Positions 52,880 to 64,000 of a DNA stretch of 64,000 nucleotides are shown piece by piece. The number at the start of each line of letters is the position of its first letter. Position 1 is the stretch's first letter. The position numbers were made by a program, and so were the translations under genes. Origin of the DNA: Agrypnia vestita. Taxonomy: Eukaryota; Arthropoda; Insecta; Trichoptera; Phryganeidae. The stretch is from positions 310,001 through 374,000 of the forward strand of contig JADDOH010023145.1 of NCBI GenBank assembly GCA_016648135.1. Reading direction: 5' to 3'. The notes beneath the pieces were generated by a model. The model had not been told where the DNA came from and ran no database searches. It was given only the letters and a program-made list of their open reading frames with translations.

Positions 52880-54800
52880 ACGAGTAATATTTTGAATCGG
52901 ATGTTTTATGCGAGTATATATTCTGATATTCGAGATTCTGATACCTTCACTCATTGCTCATCAACCTTACATAGTATTGAAGCTGGTCATAGTTTAATAC
53001 TAAAACATTTATTACAACTAGATCCTAACAAAGGTGCAGGACCAATTCAAATCCCTTCCATCTTCAACATTAACTGTGCACTAAGCCTCTCAACTCCTCT
53101 ATCGATCATTTTCAATCGCTCCTTGAGTGAAGGCGTCGTACCCGAACTCTGGAAATCGGCATTCATCTCGCCAATTTTCAAAGGTGGTTAGAGAATGAAC
53201 GATGAAAATTACCGCCCCACATCTAAGCTCTGTGCATTTAGTAAAGTGTGAGAAAAAATAATCTCTGATCAGATGTTTCGAGCCTTTAGCTTAGAGCTTA
53301 ATGCTAACCAACATGGTTTTGTCAGTGGGAAATCGACTACTTCTAATCTGATTGAATTTTCTGAATTCCTCCAGGACTGCATGGATTGTTGGATCCAGGT
53401 CGATGAAATATATACCGACTATAGCAAAGCATTCGATAAAGTTGTTCATAGAATCCTGTTAAGTAAACTCTCACAAGTCTCTGTATAGATGGATCCAATC
53501 CTACATCTCCAATCGCAGCCAAGCTGTAGTGGTCGGTGGCTTCAGGTCTGACTGGGTTGGCATCCCTTCGGGTGCCCCACAGGGTTCTTTATTAGGACCC
53601 TTGCTTTTAACATATACATTAATGATATCGGTAATTGCTGTCGTAATGCATAAAGTTTATAATACGCTGATGACACGAAGATCTTTGCTCATGTTAAGTG
53701 TGTCGATGATTGTTTCAAAATTCAGGAAGACCTAAATCGTCTTCAAGCGTATTGCAGTCTTCATAACCTTCAGATTAACATAAAGAAATGCTTGCTCTCA
53801 GTTTCACCAGGAATAAAAAAATTGTATCGTTTAAATACCCTTTTAATGGGCACCAAATCGGAAGCAAAAGATCTTGGTGTATGTAACTCTTGATTGCAAA
53901 CTCTTATAAGATAAGCTTATTGCAAACTCTTATAAGATAAGTACGCATCTCATGTCTGGAACCCCAGATATCAAGTTTATATAAACAGAATCGAAAGTGT
54001 TCAGAACAGATTCATAAAATATCTCGACTTTCGTTCGAACTCACATTAGTAATGTAGATTCCGCGACCTTCTTTAACATTACACCCCTGGTCAATCGCAG
54101 AAATACTGCTGATGTTATATTTCTTCATAAACGGCTACCTCTAAGATTGACTGCTCGGCATTGCTGCAGCGCATCTCCCTGAGAGTACCCGGAAGATCCA
54201 CCAGGTCGGTCGAGACCTTGAGTCTTTCACACTGTAATACCAACTCCCGGCAAAAATCTTTTATATATCGCTCGTCTAATTTGTTCAACACTATATTCTG
54301 CGACTTATTCTTTTCAATTCATCAATCTATGAATTTAAAACTCTTGGAACCTCAGTCATAAAACTTTTTTTTCCCTCTTCTTTAATCCATCTTCTTTCTT
54401 TTGACCAGACTTCGCATATGTAATTTTTTCTTGTGTCTTTCTTTAATTCATCTTTTTTTTTTGTCCAGACCTCGTATATGTATATGCAGATGTATTGATC
54501 AGATATCTTTATGCTATACATATATATTTTGCACTTCTTTTTCTTCTTATCTCTTCTCCTTTTTACTAAGTAGATCTGTTCTTTCCTATCCATTACTTTT
54601 CCCCTTTTACCTTTAATTCTTTGATTTTCATAGTTTGTTCGTAACATAAAACTTTCACTTTTTTGTTTTTTTTTGTATAACTCAAGTTATTGTTGCTATA
54701 TGTTAATACATAACATGTTAATTCTATGGAAACTTGTAAGATGGTCTCTATACTGTTCAATAATCATGTGTCATCTGATTTTTATATGTACTGTTAGTTT
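52880..54800 (+). pseudogene. CR1/Jockey-like LINE with most of the RT domain
   Basis: The longest LINE remnant. Plus-strand frames give, in order: LLQLDPNKGAGPIQIP (about 53010-53057), LYRP-type ENYRPTSKLCAF, NQHGFVSGKSTTSNLIEF (53307-53360), QVDEIYTDYSKAFDKVVH (53397-53450, motif A), IPSGAPQGSLLGPLLL (53559-53610, motif B), YADDTKIFAHVKC (from 53663, motif C with intact YADD), EDLNRLQAYCSLHNLQINIK and DLGV. After a deletion near 53885-53940 come YASHVWNP-type and SFIYRSSNLFNT tail pieces. The catalytic aspartates are present but lie in different frames, separated by stops. No endonuclease domain. The 3' end is near 54800, before AT-rich DNA. The lysine-rich minus frame at 54327-54647 is antisense. 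Confidence 0.85.
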
Positions 54801-55261
54801 CCCATGAATAAAAAATCTTCCTTTGTAATATACGAGCATTTAATGTTGTAGCAGTCTCGACTTTGGATATTTTATTTTGCAAAATAATTCCTCACGATTT
54901 TGCTAAGCTAAATATAATAGTAATAAAAGGAAGGTAGTACAGTGCGAGGAATTATAGAGCTATCTCCTTTAAAATGAATCGCACGTCCAGGGGATGAAAA
55001 TGGGTCAGTTTAATCTAGGGTCGCAAGAAAGTTTTGCTGGGAAAAATATAAGGCGATGAAATTTGCGGTTGGAATAAATTATATGCACAAACTTAGTGCA
55101 TTTTATGATTATCTTGCTAAACAGTTCTTTGTAAGTTAATATTTAGATTGAATAACAGTCTTAAAGACTCTGAAGTTAAATTAAGTGTTGTGGCTTAGAT
55201 TTAACTGAATATTTTATTGTACTTTTATAAGACAAAATAGTTTTATATAAACAAAAATAAT
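54801..55261. other. Unassigned AT-rich DNA
   Basis: Nothing recognised. Confidence 0.3.
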
Positions 55262-55445
55262 ATGAATAAATTGGGAATGAATGTAAAGCTGATCTTTGCA
55301 TAGTAAATAGTATTAAAAAATAATAGTAAGAAAGGTATATGAGTGTCGATGGTAGTAGAAATAAATGACGGCTGTGGAAAACTTGGCTAGACCAGATAAA
55401 GCTTACAATGACTATTAATGAATATTATCTAACTACCCCCGCAGG
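55262..55445 (+). pseudogene. RTE-like LINE scrap, strongly degraded
   Basis: GGGAATGAATGTAAAGCTGA, TAGTAAGAAAGGTATATGAG, GTGTCGATGGTAGTAGAAAT and GGAAAACTTGGCTAGACCAG follow the order of the 32.6-32.8 kb LINE (NECKADR, VRKIYDASVDG, KTWHDQ). Confidence 0.6.
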
Positions 55446-55614
55446 CACCAGTCACATAGGATGGATCAGAATAGATGGATGATTTCTATTTAATTTTTGC
55501 ACCCAACTCCTAATATTGACAAATTTTACGCTCCTTGTACGCTAGGTGATAGAATTATTAAGATTTTTTTTTGTTTATAAATATGGAATTGCGTAAGCTC
55601 CACTAATTCTTTTT

Positions 55615-55822
55615 TAAAATTTAAAAAAAAATTAAAAAAAAAAAAAAAATAGAGATGCGAACACGGAATTCGTGTCACATCAATATTCTTACTATTTTCA
55701 AATGAAGCTAAACGCTTGTGCTATGAAAATAGGACTAACTTGCTTGTCTGGAGTGAGATTCGAACCTGCGACCTTTGGATCACGAGGCGAGAGTCCTAAC
55801 CACAAGACCAACAAGCTACTCG
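55615..55822 (-). repeat. SINE family S1, minus strand, beside an A-rich tract
   Basis: The head reads AGCTTGTTGGTCTTGTGGTT, AGGACTCTCGCC (A box) and GCAGGTTCGAATCTCAC (B box); the body has AGTTAGTCCTATTTTCATAG and GAATATTGATGTGACACG, the most complete copy in the window. An A-rich tract (55618-55650) lies beyond its 3' side. Confidence 0.8.
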
Positions 55823-56448
55823 TACTAATTACACAGAAAAAATGATTCATCTGAATTACAGTCCCCGTTATTCACGAATTCGGAGATATACTATCATTGT
55901 CATATTCGCAATCAATCATATAGCAAAAATGAGTAAATGGTATTTTTCGAACTATTTTACAAAACATTTTTAAGGTTGTTGATAAATTTTCAAACTCCGT
56001 GTTTATGTCTTCGAATGTATTATTATTTTTATTTAATACATTAGTTCAAAATTCAGATTAGTTTCTAATTTTCGTTACTCCCGGATCCAGAGCTTGTGCT
56101 GAGGTGTATTTCTCTTCAAAAATGGGCAAAACGATCATTATAATAACTCAGTCTATACAAACAGCAAACACAATCACGAAGTTTTGAACGAACTTACAAA
56201 ATCTCTTTCATACTGGAAAAATAATTTAAATTCATCGCAATAATAAATTTAAAAAATAATAATTAAATAAATTAATAGTAGATTAATCAAGGAATAACAC
56301 TGATCAGCGTCCGTGAAACGGATTATTAATTTTATGTAATAAGTAATACTAATGAAAACTCTACCAAGGATGGTGAGTAGCCCCCAAGGATGTAAACAAA
56401 TCGTGTAAGAGGATATAAAGGATGTTGTATAAAAGAGAAATATTTTAA
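55823..56448. other. Unassigned AT-rich DNA
   Basis: No gene recognised. Confidence 0.3.
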
Positions 56449-56864
56449 CTTTTCAAAGCAAGAAAACACTTTGTGGCTTGACATTATAAGAAATTTAAGA
56501 AAAAATTACACACTATGTTTTAAACCACTTAATATAATACAGGGCCAAAAATTTTACACAAAAACGGATTAGGTTTGCGACTTAACAATCTAGAAGCATT
56601 AGAAATTAATAAAGCTATCAACAATAATAGTCAAATAATAAATAAACAAATAAATTTATCTAATAGTCCGATTTTAAAGTTGTTCCCTCTATCTTCAGTT
56701 AACTCCTCCCATTCTCTCCCCCCCACCTAGTTGACACTCTGTCCCTCTTTCTTTTTCTTTCCTCCTTTATAAATCTCTGTACCTAGATTAGTCTATATTG
56801 TAAAAATTTAATCCATAATTAAGTGGTTTAAAACATAGTGTGTAATTTTTTCTTAAATTTCTTA
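56449..56864 (+). pseudogene. Penelope-like element, endonuclease tail with inverted flanks
   Basis: The plus strand at 56540-56670 reads NTGPKILHKNGLGLRLNN, LEALEINKAINNNSQ and NKQINLSNSPILKLF before a stop in SLPPT*, the same tail as at 40.95-41.20 kb. Unusually it is framed by an inverted repeat: AAAAAATTACACACTATG with TTTTAAACCACTTAA (about 56497-56533) and AATTAAGTGGTTTTAAAAC-type DNA with CATAGTGTGTAATTTTTTC (about 56818-56855). TTTCAAAGCAAGAAAACACT and TTGTGGCTTGACATTATAAG at the left match 40.79-40.84 kb. Inverted and partial terminal repeats are a known Penelope feature. Confidence 0.7.
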
Positions 56865-58795
56865 GAAATATTTTATTATTTAGACTGATGATACTGCATC
56901 ACTCACAATTCTCATTTGTGAATAACGGGAAGTATATTGATTCTAAAAAAGGAAGCTGGAGATATACATTAATTGAAACTCGCAGGGTACAGGTTTCAAT
57001 TAATGGATAGTAATGAAAACACAAAAAAGGGTTTATCAGTTTTTCCAATATATTAAAAGTTTTGTCATATATAAATGTATTATATTTGGATTCGATTATT
57101 TCTACAAACATTTGTCAAAATCCATAATAAATATATAATTTTCTACGCGAAGGAAACTACTGCCGTCATATTATATAACGTATTGATGAAATAATTTTTC
57201 AATGCCTTCACCCCAATATATTCCTTTTTGATTTAGTTAGGTATAATATAAACAAAAAGTAATACATCACCCCAATAATTGCGAAACCACCCAACTACAT
57301 TTAAATAATATATTAATATAAACTCGATAATATAAATAATTAATATAAACTCGACCGAGGAGCGTAAAATTTTTTAAGGTTAAATAAAAAATTAACTCAT
57401 CATATCAAATCTTTATTTGATATTCAGAAAAAATAAATATTCAGCTATAATGGCGGTTAGTATCGGCATTTCAGATTCAGATATAAAATAAAATATTTAT
57501 GCGGATTTATGGGTAGACAGGTGCCTATTGCTTCCCAGGGTCCTAAAGAGTAACTTTGAAAAATTTGGAATGCATGGATTAAATTAAATAAATATACATA
57601 TCGTTGGCCTGATGTGGATAGCCAGAGGAAGGGCGGAATGTACCTATGTTTTGCGCAGGATCCTAAAATTAATTATTGAAATTTTGGTGGAGATCGGCTG
57701 AAGGCTGTAGAATTGAATAAAGAACAAAATTTTAAATTGATACGTATAGGCAGATATGGATATTGCATTTTTTTGGTAATAGAATTTTTATAAAATTGCA
57801 AACTTTAAAAATCAATTAACGAATGTTAAAATTTTTAACAAAGTGAGATTTCGAGTTTCTATAATTTATTGGTATGACTACGAAAATAATATATATACAT
57901 TTTACTTGCACGTAATCTATATTGCGACGAGTGCTAAAGCCTTTAGGGTAATTTTTATGGGGTAAAGATATACCCTTGTTTTTGACATCGAATGACGGTG
58001 GTAATCGAATTCAGAGTGCGCGTGGGCAGCGCTGCATCCCAAATTAATCATGCGGTGGCTTAATATAGCACGAGAACTGCATCGCTAGCAAAATGCAATA
58101 AATGCACTTAAGCTTATAGCGTGTGCGGTGTCGAGTAAGCGCAGCATTCACATTTCCCGATTAAACCGCCATAAATAATATAATTCGCACAGATAATATT
58201 GTTTGTTTGACGTTATAATGTGTAGGTAAATGAATTGTTAAAAGAGAATATTTGCAGTCGGTTAATTTGAGTTTAGTAATTTCATTAGCTGATTGAGTTG
58301 TCCCGCGTGAACAAAGCCAAATTGTATGCAGCTCATGATTGAAGCTTGTATTTCAATAATAGATAAAAACTGTATTTTTAATATTTATAGCATTAACTTT
58401 GTGTTCCGACATAATTATTGATTTTAATTAACTAAAAACTTTGTATTAACCACATGGAGTACCTTTACGTCTACCTATTTCGATATTACTGTGTCTTGAA
58501 ATTCTTAGTTTCGAGACTATTTGAGGAATTTTGGCAGATAACATATATAAATGCCGAAACGTCGGTCTAGGTCTTTTCAGGGAGACCATTTACAGGAAAC
58601 GCGAGATATTCTAGAAACAACATTTGTTCCATGTGTGCTCGCAAAAATCATAATATAATAATAATTTTTCTTCTATCACGCTTCTCTCCAGTCTTATGTA
58701 GTACTCTCTGAATAACATTACTTCTTTAACCTTGCTAATCTTCAATCATATTTTGAATTCTTCGAAGCATTCCTCAAAGCTTTAACGTTAAAATT
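56865..58795. other. Unassigned AT-rich DNA
   Basis: AATATAAACTCGA is duplicated at 57315-57352. CCTAAARAGTAAC/CCTAAAATTAATTA with TTGAAAWTTTGG words recur at about 57540 and 57660, an imperfect duplication of roughly 120 bp. GCCGAAACGTCGG near 58553 may be a Penelope-type 3' word. No gene. Confidence 0.35.
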
Positions 58796-59125
58796 TTCGT
58801 TAAAATTTATACATGCGGCACGCACATTGCCAGTATCAAAAAAGAGCGATATAATACAAAGTATAGGGGTATACAAATTATTTTAAAATAAATATATAGT
58901 GAATAAATATTATATATATTATTTTTTTAGGTGAATCGAGTAGTGAATAGTGTGCCTACATAATATTTCTACAATTAAATACTATATATGTATTTGAAAT
59001 CTATATAAGTATTTTAAAATAATCTGTAGGTTAAAATAACACGTCGCTACCTTGTTCGATTTCTAAATTTTGATACTGGCAATGTTTGAATTACATGCAA
59101 CGATATTTTGAAGCATTTTTATTAT
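58796..59125. mobile_element. Foldback with 18-bp perfect inverted core
   Basis: ACATTGCCAGTATCAAAA (58826-58843) and TTTTGATACTGGCAATGT (59067-59084) are exact inverses about 220 bp apart, with looser similarity outward (CATGCGGC / GCATGTAA sides). AT-rich interior, non-coding. Confidence 0.65.
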
Positions 59126-59570
59126 GTTTATGTACATATATTTAGATAATAAACTAAATAAAAAGAAGAATACTAAAAAACATAATTTTTGAAATAAAAT
59201 ATAACACAATCGACAGAAAAAAAGCTGTCTTCGAAATCGTGTCTAGAGCCCGTAGGAAGACCTACATTTTGGGAACATTACAGAAAGTTACATTTTTTGT
59301 TTTATTTCACATTACGGACGTTAAAGTTTCTACAAATATTTGACCACCCATCTCCGAGAAAGATAAAATCTGGGAAAGGAGCGCGCGCACAATCTCTCTC
59401 ATCATTTTTGAGGCAAAGTGCACAAATAGAAAATTCTTCGGAGATTAGAGCAGCGCCCGGGACGAAAGGGGGCTGGCGGGCCGGTCGGCGGGCTGGGAGG
59501 GGGGAGGGCGGGTGGTCGAGTAAACAGAAATATTTTTGTACGGGCGATAGTTTTTTTTTATGAGACCTAC
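59126..59570. other. Interval ending in a GC-rich patch
   Basis: 59440-59525 is the most GC-rich short stretch of the window (GGCGGGCCGGTCGGCGGGCT). It could be part of a CpG-rich promoter or a simple G-rich repeat. The 88-codon frame across it is composition-driven. No gene identified. Confidence 0.3.
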
Positions 59571-60039
59571 CTTTTTACCTTCTCAATGAAGACAAGGAGA
59601 GTTCCTTTGTTGACATATTGTTGGGAACGTCGGGAAATAAAGTCTAGGCAAATAATGGAATTGCGGATGAACAAGGAAGTCCCCGGGCGGGAAGGGAAAA
59701 AATTTCAATCTCTTGTATGAGAATCGCATTAGGCCCGCCGCTTGTTAGCGAGAGGGGCATGCAAAATTTAAAATATCTTTCGATACATAACACGATGACG
59801 GTAATCGAATAATATGTTAATTTTTTATGGTTTTTATGTCGTGTTTTGATGACCTTTCTGGCTGACGTTTCGGATCCCATTGCAGTAATAAATGTGAAAG
59901 TTGCTGTTGTAGGTTAATATTATTAACGCATTTTTTATATAAAAGTATTTTTTTTTTGTATTTGTAGTTTTGATTTTCTGCATGTCTTTCTAATTGATAA
60001 ATAAATTTGGATTTAAATTTCACTTTGTTCAGAAAATTG
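59571..60039. other. Unassigned DNA
   Basis: CTGACGTTTCGGATCCC near 59862 (minus strand GGGATCCGAAACGTCAG) resembles Penelope-type 3' words. Weak. No gene. Confidence 0.3.
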
Positions 60040-60965
60040 CAACTTCAAATTCAAATTCAAATTCAAATGTTTATTCAATGTTCAATGTTACAAATGTTTA
60101 CAGTGTTTACAAAATTTAATGAAGCTTTTTTCATTGTTGTTGAGTGTCTTGGCAGCAAGTAAACACTAAATTGATTTGACGCCCTGCCTGCTACACTAGT
60201 AATTTACTGTATTATAGCAGACAGTGCTCTTCCAGTAGTATAATGTTCAAGAATATTTATTATTTATATAACATTTGTGAATAAATCTTATTGCCAATTA
60301 AAATTAAGTAATAGTAATAATTAAATGTTTACAATTTAATAATGGTGTTAATTAATTATATTATAGACAAAGGAAAAAAAATGATCTGAATAGGATATTA
60401 ATAAAATAAAATAAAATAAAACAATTAAAAGTATTTAAAAAGATGACAGTAACAGTAAGACAGTAAGTGACAGTAAATGTTCTTGTAGGAATAGTATATT
60501 TTAAATTTAGTTTATATCATGGCTTTTAATAGGTTTTGGGCATGCTTCCTTCCCTTTTCATGCAGCCAGAGTTTCACTTTAGAAGAAAAATACGCGAGAC
60601 TATGGCTACATGTTTTAAGTTTAGTGTTAAGAGTATTGAATGTTTTTGGTGCTTGGAAGAGGTGAAATCTTTGTGAAAATGTTTTTTTGAATTTTGGTAC
60701 AAGATAGTTGCAGTTCACCTGTGCCCTTGTTGAATGTGAGTGAGTTATTTGTTGCTGATCTTGTTTATGTCGGAAAAAATATTTTAAAGTATTGAGTAAA
60801 TATGTCTGATTGATGTCCCGGACGTGACATTCTCTGAAAAGTTCTTCTTAAGGAAAACGAAATGGCTTTTTATGAAGAACTCTCAATACCATTTTCTGGG
60901 CTTTGCTTAATGAATCTAATATAGTACAAGCTGCACCACCCCAACTTCACAATAAGAATGTGTTC
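60040..60965 (-). pseudogene. CR1/L2-like LINE, C terminus and hexamer tail, minus strand
   Basis: On the minus strand, frames read GGAACTILDSLSKAQKM-like words (about 60935-60890), FRECHVRDINQTYL (about 60835-60795), THSHSTRAQ, NCNYLVPKFKKTFSQRFHLF, QAPKTFNTLN and VKLWLHEKGRK to a stop at 60512. These match the C-terminal end of a CR1-like reverse transcriptase protein (WGGA, FRxCHVRDI, VPxxxxxxxxRF, APxxFNxLP, KxWL). A long 3' UTR runs to 60040, where ATTCAAATTCAAATTCAAAT (TTGAAT units on the minus strand) forms the tail. Frames are broken upstream of 60718. Confidence 0.7.
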
Positions 60966-61718
60966 TTTTATATGATAAAAAGATGAAGAGAACGGAATAT
61001 CACGATAATCTAAGTAATATATATTGCTTATCTATATTTAACTATTACAGTTAAGTTTAAAGAATTTTTGAATATGTTGGAAGCAATATTGTGCGGCTTA
61101 TGCACATATACATACGAACGAGTAGGTATTATCTATGTGAGTGACAGTAAGTAGTAAAGAGTATCTGATTCATTCTCCTATATCTGTGGACCCTGTGTGA
61201 AAACACATAAACCAAAGGAAATTGAAAGCAAATAATATATTTGCTCCTGTTCCGTGCCCTTAGTGTCCCGGCCACGTGTTATCTGCGAGGGGTGGGGATG
61301 GTGTTATTGTTGAATTTGGAAGGGAATCCAAAATGAGCTTGTCTACCCCCTCCATAATACAATAAACGTAATAGGCTTTAACTGCGCGAGCGCAATGTAC
61401 GGAGAATCAGCGCTGGGAACCCTAAACTAGTAACGTTGGGATTTCGACGGAAACTTTTGGTTTTAATATAGGTACGGACATCCAGAACAATATCTTATCT
61501 GGGTATTATGCACCTCTTAGATTGTTAACTACTGCGTAAGAATCTCTCTAAGCACACACAATAGTTAATATAGTTAATGCGGCATTTTATATCAAATTAT
61601 TGACTATTGTGTGAACACCTGATGTGAAGATGGCAGTGCAGAAATATAGCAAAAGAACTAAAACCTGATTATTTAGATTTGATCGCTTAAAAATGTCAAT
61701 TCCAGAGAAGATGCCAAC
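60966..61718. other. Unassigned intergenic DNA
   Basis: GC rises at 61230-61450. No gene recognised. Confidence 0.35.
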
Positions 61719-61751
61719 CGAACCTAACCTAACTTAACCTAGCCTAACCTG
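61719..61751 (-). repeat. TTAGG-like (insect telomere-type) short run
   Basis: AACCTAACCTAACTTAACCT then AGCCTAACCT: six imperfect AACCT units, i.e. TTAGG on the minus strand. Too short to be a telomere; such words are common interstitially. Confidence 0.6.
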
Positions 61752-62454
61752 GTGAGGCTGGCAGTGATTGGGAAGACGAAAAGCCAGAGATGAAGTCAGT
61801 ACGCTAGTGTCTATCACGTTGGAACGGCTATCTAAACTGCGTACTGCAGAGAGAGATGAAGGAAAATTTTCAACCAGAGGGTAATCGTCAGTTACGAGGA
61901 AACCGATAGGAGAAGTAAATGGCCACTCGAAACAGAAGAACAAACCCAGGAGAAATTTTAATTTAATTTAATTTCGTGGATGGCCGTAGAGTTTGTATTG
62001 GACACGTGTCAAAGCGTGCTTTGGCGGGATTATCTCATTTCAGTCATTTGTGGGTTAGATTTTCATTGTTTTACAACGATAATGTACAAGCGTCATCAGG
62101 ACCACCGATTGGTGAATTAATGGGGCGGCAAGTAGTGTGCCACTCGTTTCCATATAGGATGTTAAACTAATTGAAAATGATTTAATTACTAATTAAATGA
62201 ATGGTCAACATGCATACCTTCTGTGAACAAATAGGTATTGATTTTAAAATAAATTGAAATAAAAAAATACTTGTTTATAACCTGGTTGATGGTCTAGGCC
62301 ACTACATAAAGGATGTGAGGATTTTTATGTGAAAACACGTGCCTTACGTTGATTAGTTGAAGAAATGAGACTCAAAAAAGGTATCATAATATTTTTTCAC
62401 ATAACATTTAATGGATTTTTAATGCAAACACGTGTTGAATCAACAATCAATAAT
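61752..62454. other. Unassigned interval with short open frames
   Basis: Overlapping open frames (minus 61943-61734, plus 61976-62170) look moderately protein-like, e.g. MDGRRVCIGHVSKRALAGLS, but no domain is recognised and no splice context supports a gene. Confidence 0.25.
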
Positions 62455-62592
62455 AACTATGTTTAAACTAAGCTGAATGCTTGTGCTACGAAAGTAGGAC
62501 TAACTCGCTGGTCTCCCAGAACGAGTTTCGAACAACTGACCACTGAATCACTAGGCGAGAGTCATAATTACTACACATACAAGCTACTCAAG
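62455..62592 (-). repeat. SINE family S1, minus strand, decayed
   Basis: AAGCTGAATGCTTGTGCTAC, GTAGGACTAACTCGCTGGTC, CACTAGGCGAGAGTC and CAAGCTACT follow the S1 order with many substitutions. Confidence 0.65.
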
Positions 62593-63673
62593 TAGACTTA
62601 ATAAAAGTATTTATGGCACTGTTGAGATAACTTTTAGCAGTATTGGTACTGTTTTTATATGAAAAAATAGCATGTCTCGAATGGCCAATGAATACTATAA
62701 GTGATCGGATTAGTTTGATATTTTTCAACAGACTTAAAAGGACAAAGCTTCTTTTATTTAGGCTGTTTAACCGCAAAAATTTTCTTTGTCAGGCGCAGGA
62801 TAAATACCTACGTATGTACATATGATTCAACATTTTTCTTTCAGGTATAGAATTAGCCCATCTGTTGTGTGTGGGTTGTATTGACAGTATCTTCTTTGCG
62901 CAGTGCTATAATAATATTATTGTTATGCAAATTCTTCTATACTGGATGCCAAGTTTGGGTCAATTCTATTGATTTAAATTATTCGGAAGCTTTGTAATCA
63001 CAATAGCGCCGCTTTATAGTCGGGAGATATTAAACTTCTCCGCAGCAAGAGACATTGTGAGATTCGATCCAAATTAAACGTGCAGATATTTATTTAACTA
63101 GAGATGGAAATTCGAGAATCACATTAAATAAATATCATATCTTCAAAGGTTCGTTTTGAAGCTGAATTAAAGGCGTATCTCAGAATATGTAATAACAGTA
63201 TTTTTTCTTTATTTGAGAAGCAGGTAATTTTTTTATTGTATCCATTTACAGATATTCCATAATAAATACTGAAATCTGAGTAACACTGTGTAACTACCTC
63301 CAAACAGACATGTGCTTATCCATCTGTAGCAAGCAAATATACTATAAACCTTCTTAATTCCTCATTAGTAAAAAGCAATCGCAATGCTTTTGTCAGTAAG
63401 TTTATCGGCCAATATTGCACATTAACCAATGCCGGATAGTGTTGCATTGGTTAATAAAATTCAACCTCTGCACAGCTAGATTTTTTTTGTAAAGCTAATT
63501 TTTTAATGTTGAAAATATAATTTTCTACCTTAAAAGTGGTGTACTACAGCTATAACCTAGCTACACTAATAAATTTTAACAAATATTTAATCCAATCGTA
63601 CATATATTAACGTAATCTACAATTCTCGCGACATACTTACCACTCGGCGATAGACTATTCCGGAAGATCTCGA
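62593..63673. other. Unassigned DNA
   Basis: TTTTTCTTTCAG at 62833-62844 looks like a splice acceptor, followed by IELAHLLCVGCIDSIFFAQC in the downstream frame, but no exon family is recognised. TTGCACATTAACCAATGC/GCATTGGTTAATAAA at 63415-63458 is a small inverted pair. Confidence 0.3.
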
Positions 63674-63712
63674 CGTTTTAGCGACTTATACATTTTATAA
63701 GTCGCTAAAACG
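63674..63712. repeat. Perfect 17-bp-arm hairpin
   Basis: CGTTTTAGCGACTTATA and its exact inverse TATAAGTCGCTAAAACG, 5-nt loop CATTT. Confidence 0.85.
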
Positions 63713-64000
63713 AATAACAACTATTACTACCAGAAATTCCAAAAGGCTGTAATCTTGACATGTTTTATTTATCAGGCTTGTAATTCGAGTTTTAATATTT
63801 GAACGTTTTCAAGATCCTCATAGATAAGGTTTCAATATTTTCAAGTCAATTTGAAGATAGGCTCGTCTATAATATTACAATTTGAATAAATCAAACAAAA
63901 AAATCAATGGGGTAACGGTGCCAAATATGAGACCCTACCCTAATATGAAACCCCTATGAATCTGGTGATATACGTAAAGCTTCTTCTATGATATCAACGG
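63713..64000. other. Unassigned end of window
   Basis: No gene recognised. Confidence 0.3.

Noticed and set aside
54327..54647. Lysine-rich 106-codon minus-strand frame
   Set aside because: Antisense of a pyrimidine-rich LINE 3' UTR, no domain.
61719..61751. Telomere
   Set aside because: Only about 30 bp of imperfect TTAGG units, embedded in ordinary DNA.
62833..62960. Host exon after TTTTTCTTTCAG
   Set aside because: An acceptor-like word alone is common in AT/T-rich DNA; no donor, domain or conserved frame could be shown.

Overview
This window looks like a gene-poor, AT-rich stretch of an insect genome, most likely a moth or butterfly. I infer this from the many broken non-LTR retrotransposon tails, tRNA-derived SINEs, Helitron-type ends, Penelope-like and piggyBac-like pieces, and a short run resembling the insect telomere repeat TTAGG. 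No prokaryotic gene organisation is present. I could not support a single intact host protein-coding gene. Almost everything recognisable is transposable-element (TE) debris, and family names come from motifs recalled by eye, not from a database search.

Layout. 0-5 kb: one copy of a dispersed repeat (its inverted partner is at 10.6 kb), two tRNA-Asp-like SINE heads, a tRNA-Ala-like fragment, a foldback, a Helitron-like 3' end, a CR1/Jockey-like LINE 3' end and a 763-bp piggyBac-like element with TTAA ends. 5-10 kb: hairpin elements, a tandem duplication, a 1,636-bp hAT element inserted into it with a perfect 8-bp target duplication and a BED-finger remnant, then two LTR-like direct repeats. 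11-14 kb: a complex palindrome followed by a very homogeneous array of six 175-bp monomers. 14-22 kb: a foldback flanked by a 14-bp direct repeat, a LINE, a SINE, a compact Harbinger element carrying the starts of both of its genes, a TA-flanked foldback MITE and an LTR-like block. 22-27 kb: a 412-bp tandem duplication, a mariner derivative, a second Harbinger-like element, a second piggyBac-like MITE and a LINE split by a 228-bp hAT MITE.

28-45 kb: LINE fragments of several families, including the longest open reading frame of the window (about 189 codons, 32.4-32.9 kb), Helitron ends, SINEs and a Penelope-like fragment with a GIY-YIG-type motif. 45-64 kb: more LINE remains, a solo LTR, a 1.5-2 kb degraded reverse transcriptase, a second Penelope-like fragment, and long stretches of unassigned AT-rich DNA.

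The sequences work together only as a record of insertions. Nested events give relative ages: the hAT elements at 7.2 and 26.8 kb are younger than the repeat and the LINE they split. GC-richer patches at 19.6, 33.8-34.1, 38.8-39.2 and 59.4 kb are the only places where a host exon or promoter seems possible, and the evidence there is weak.
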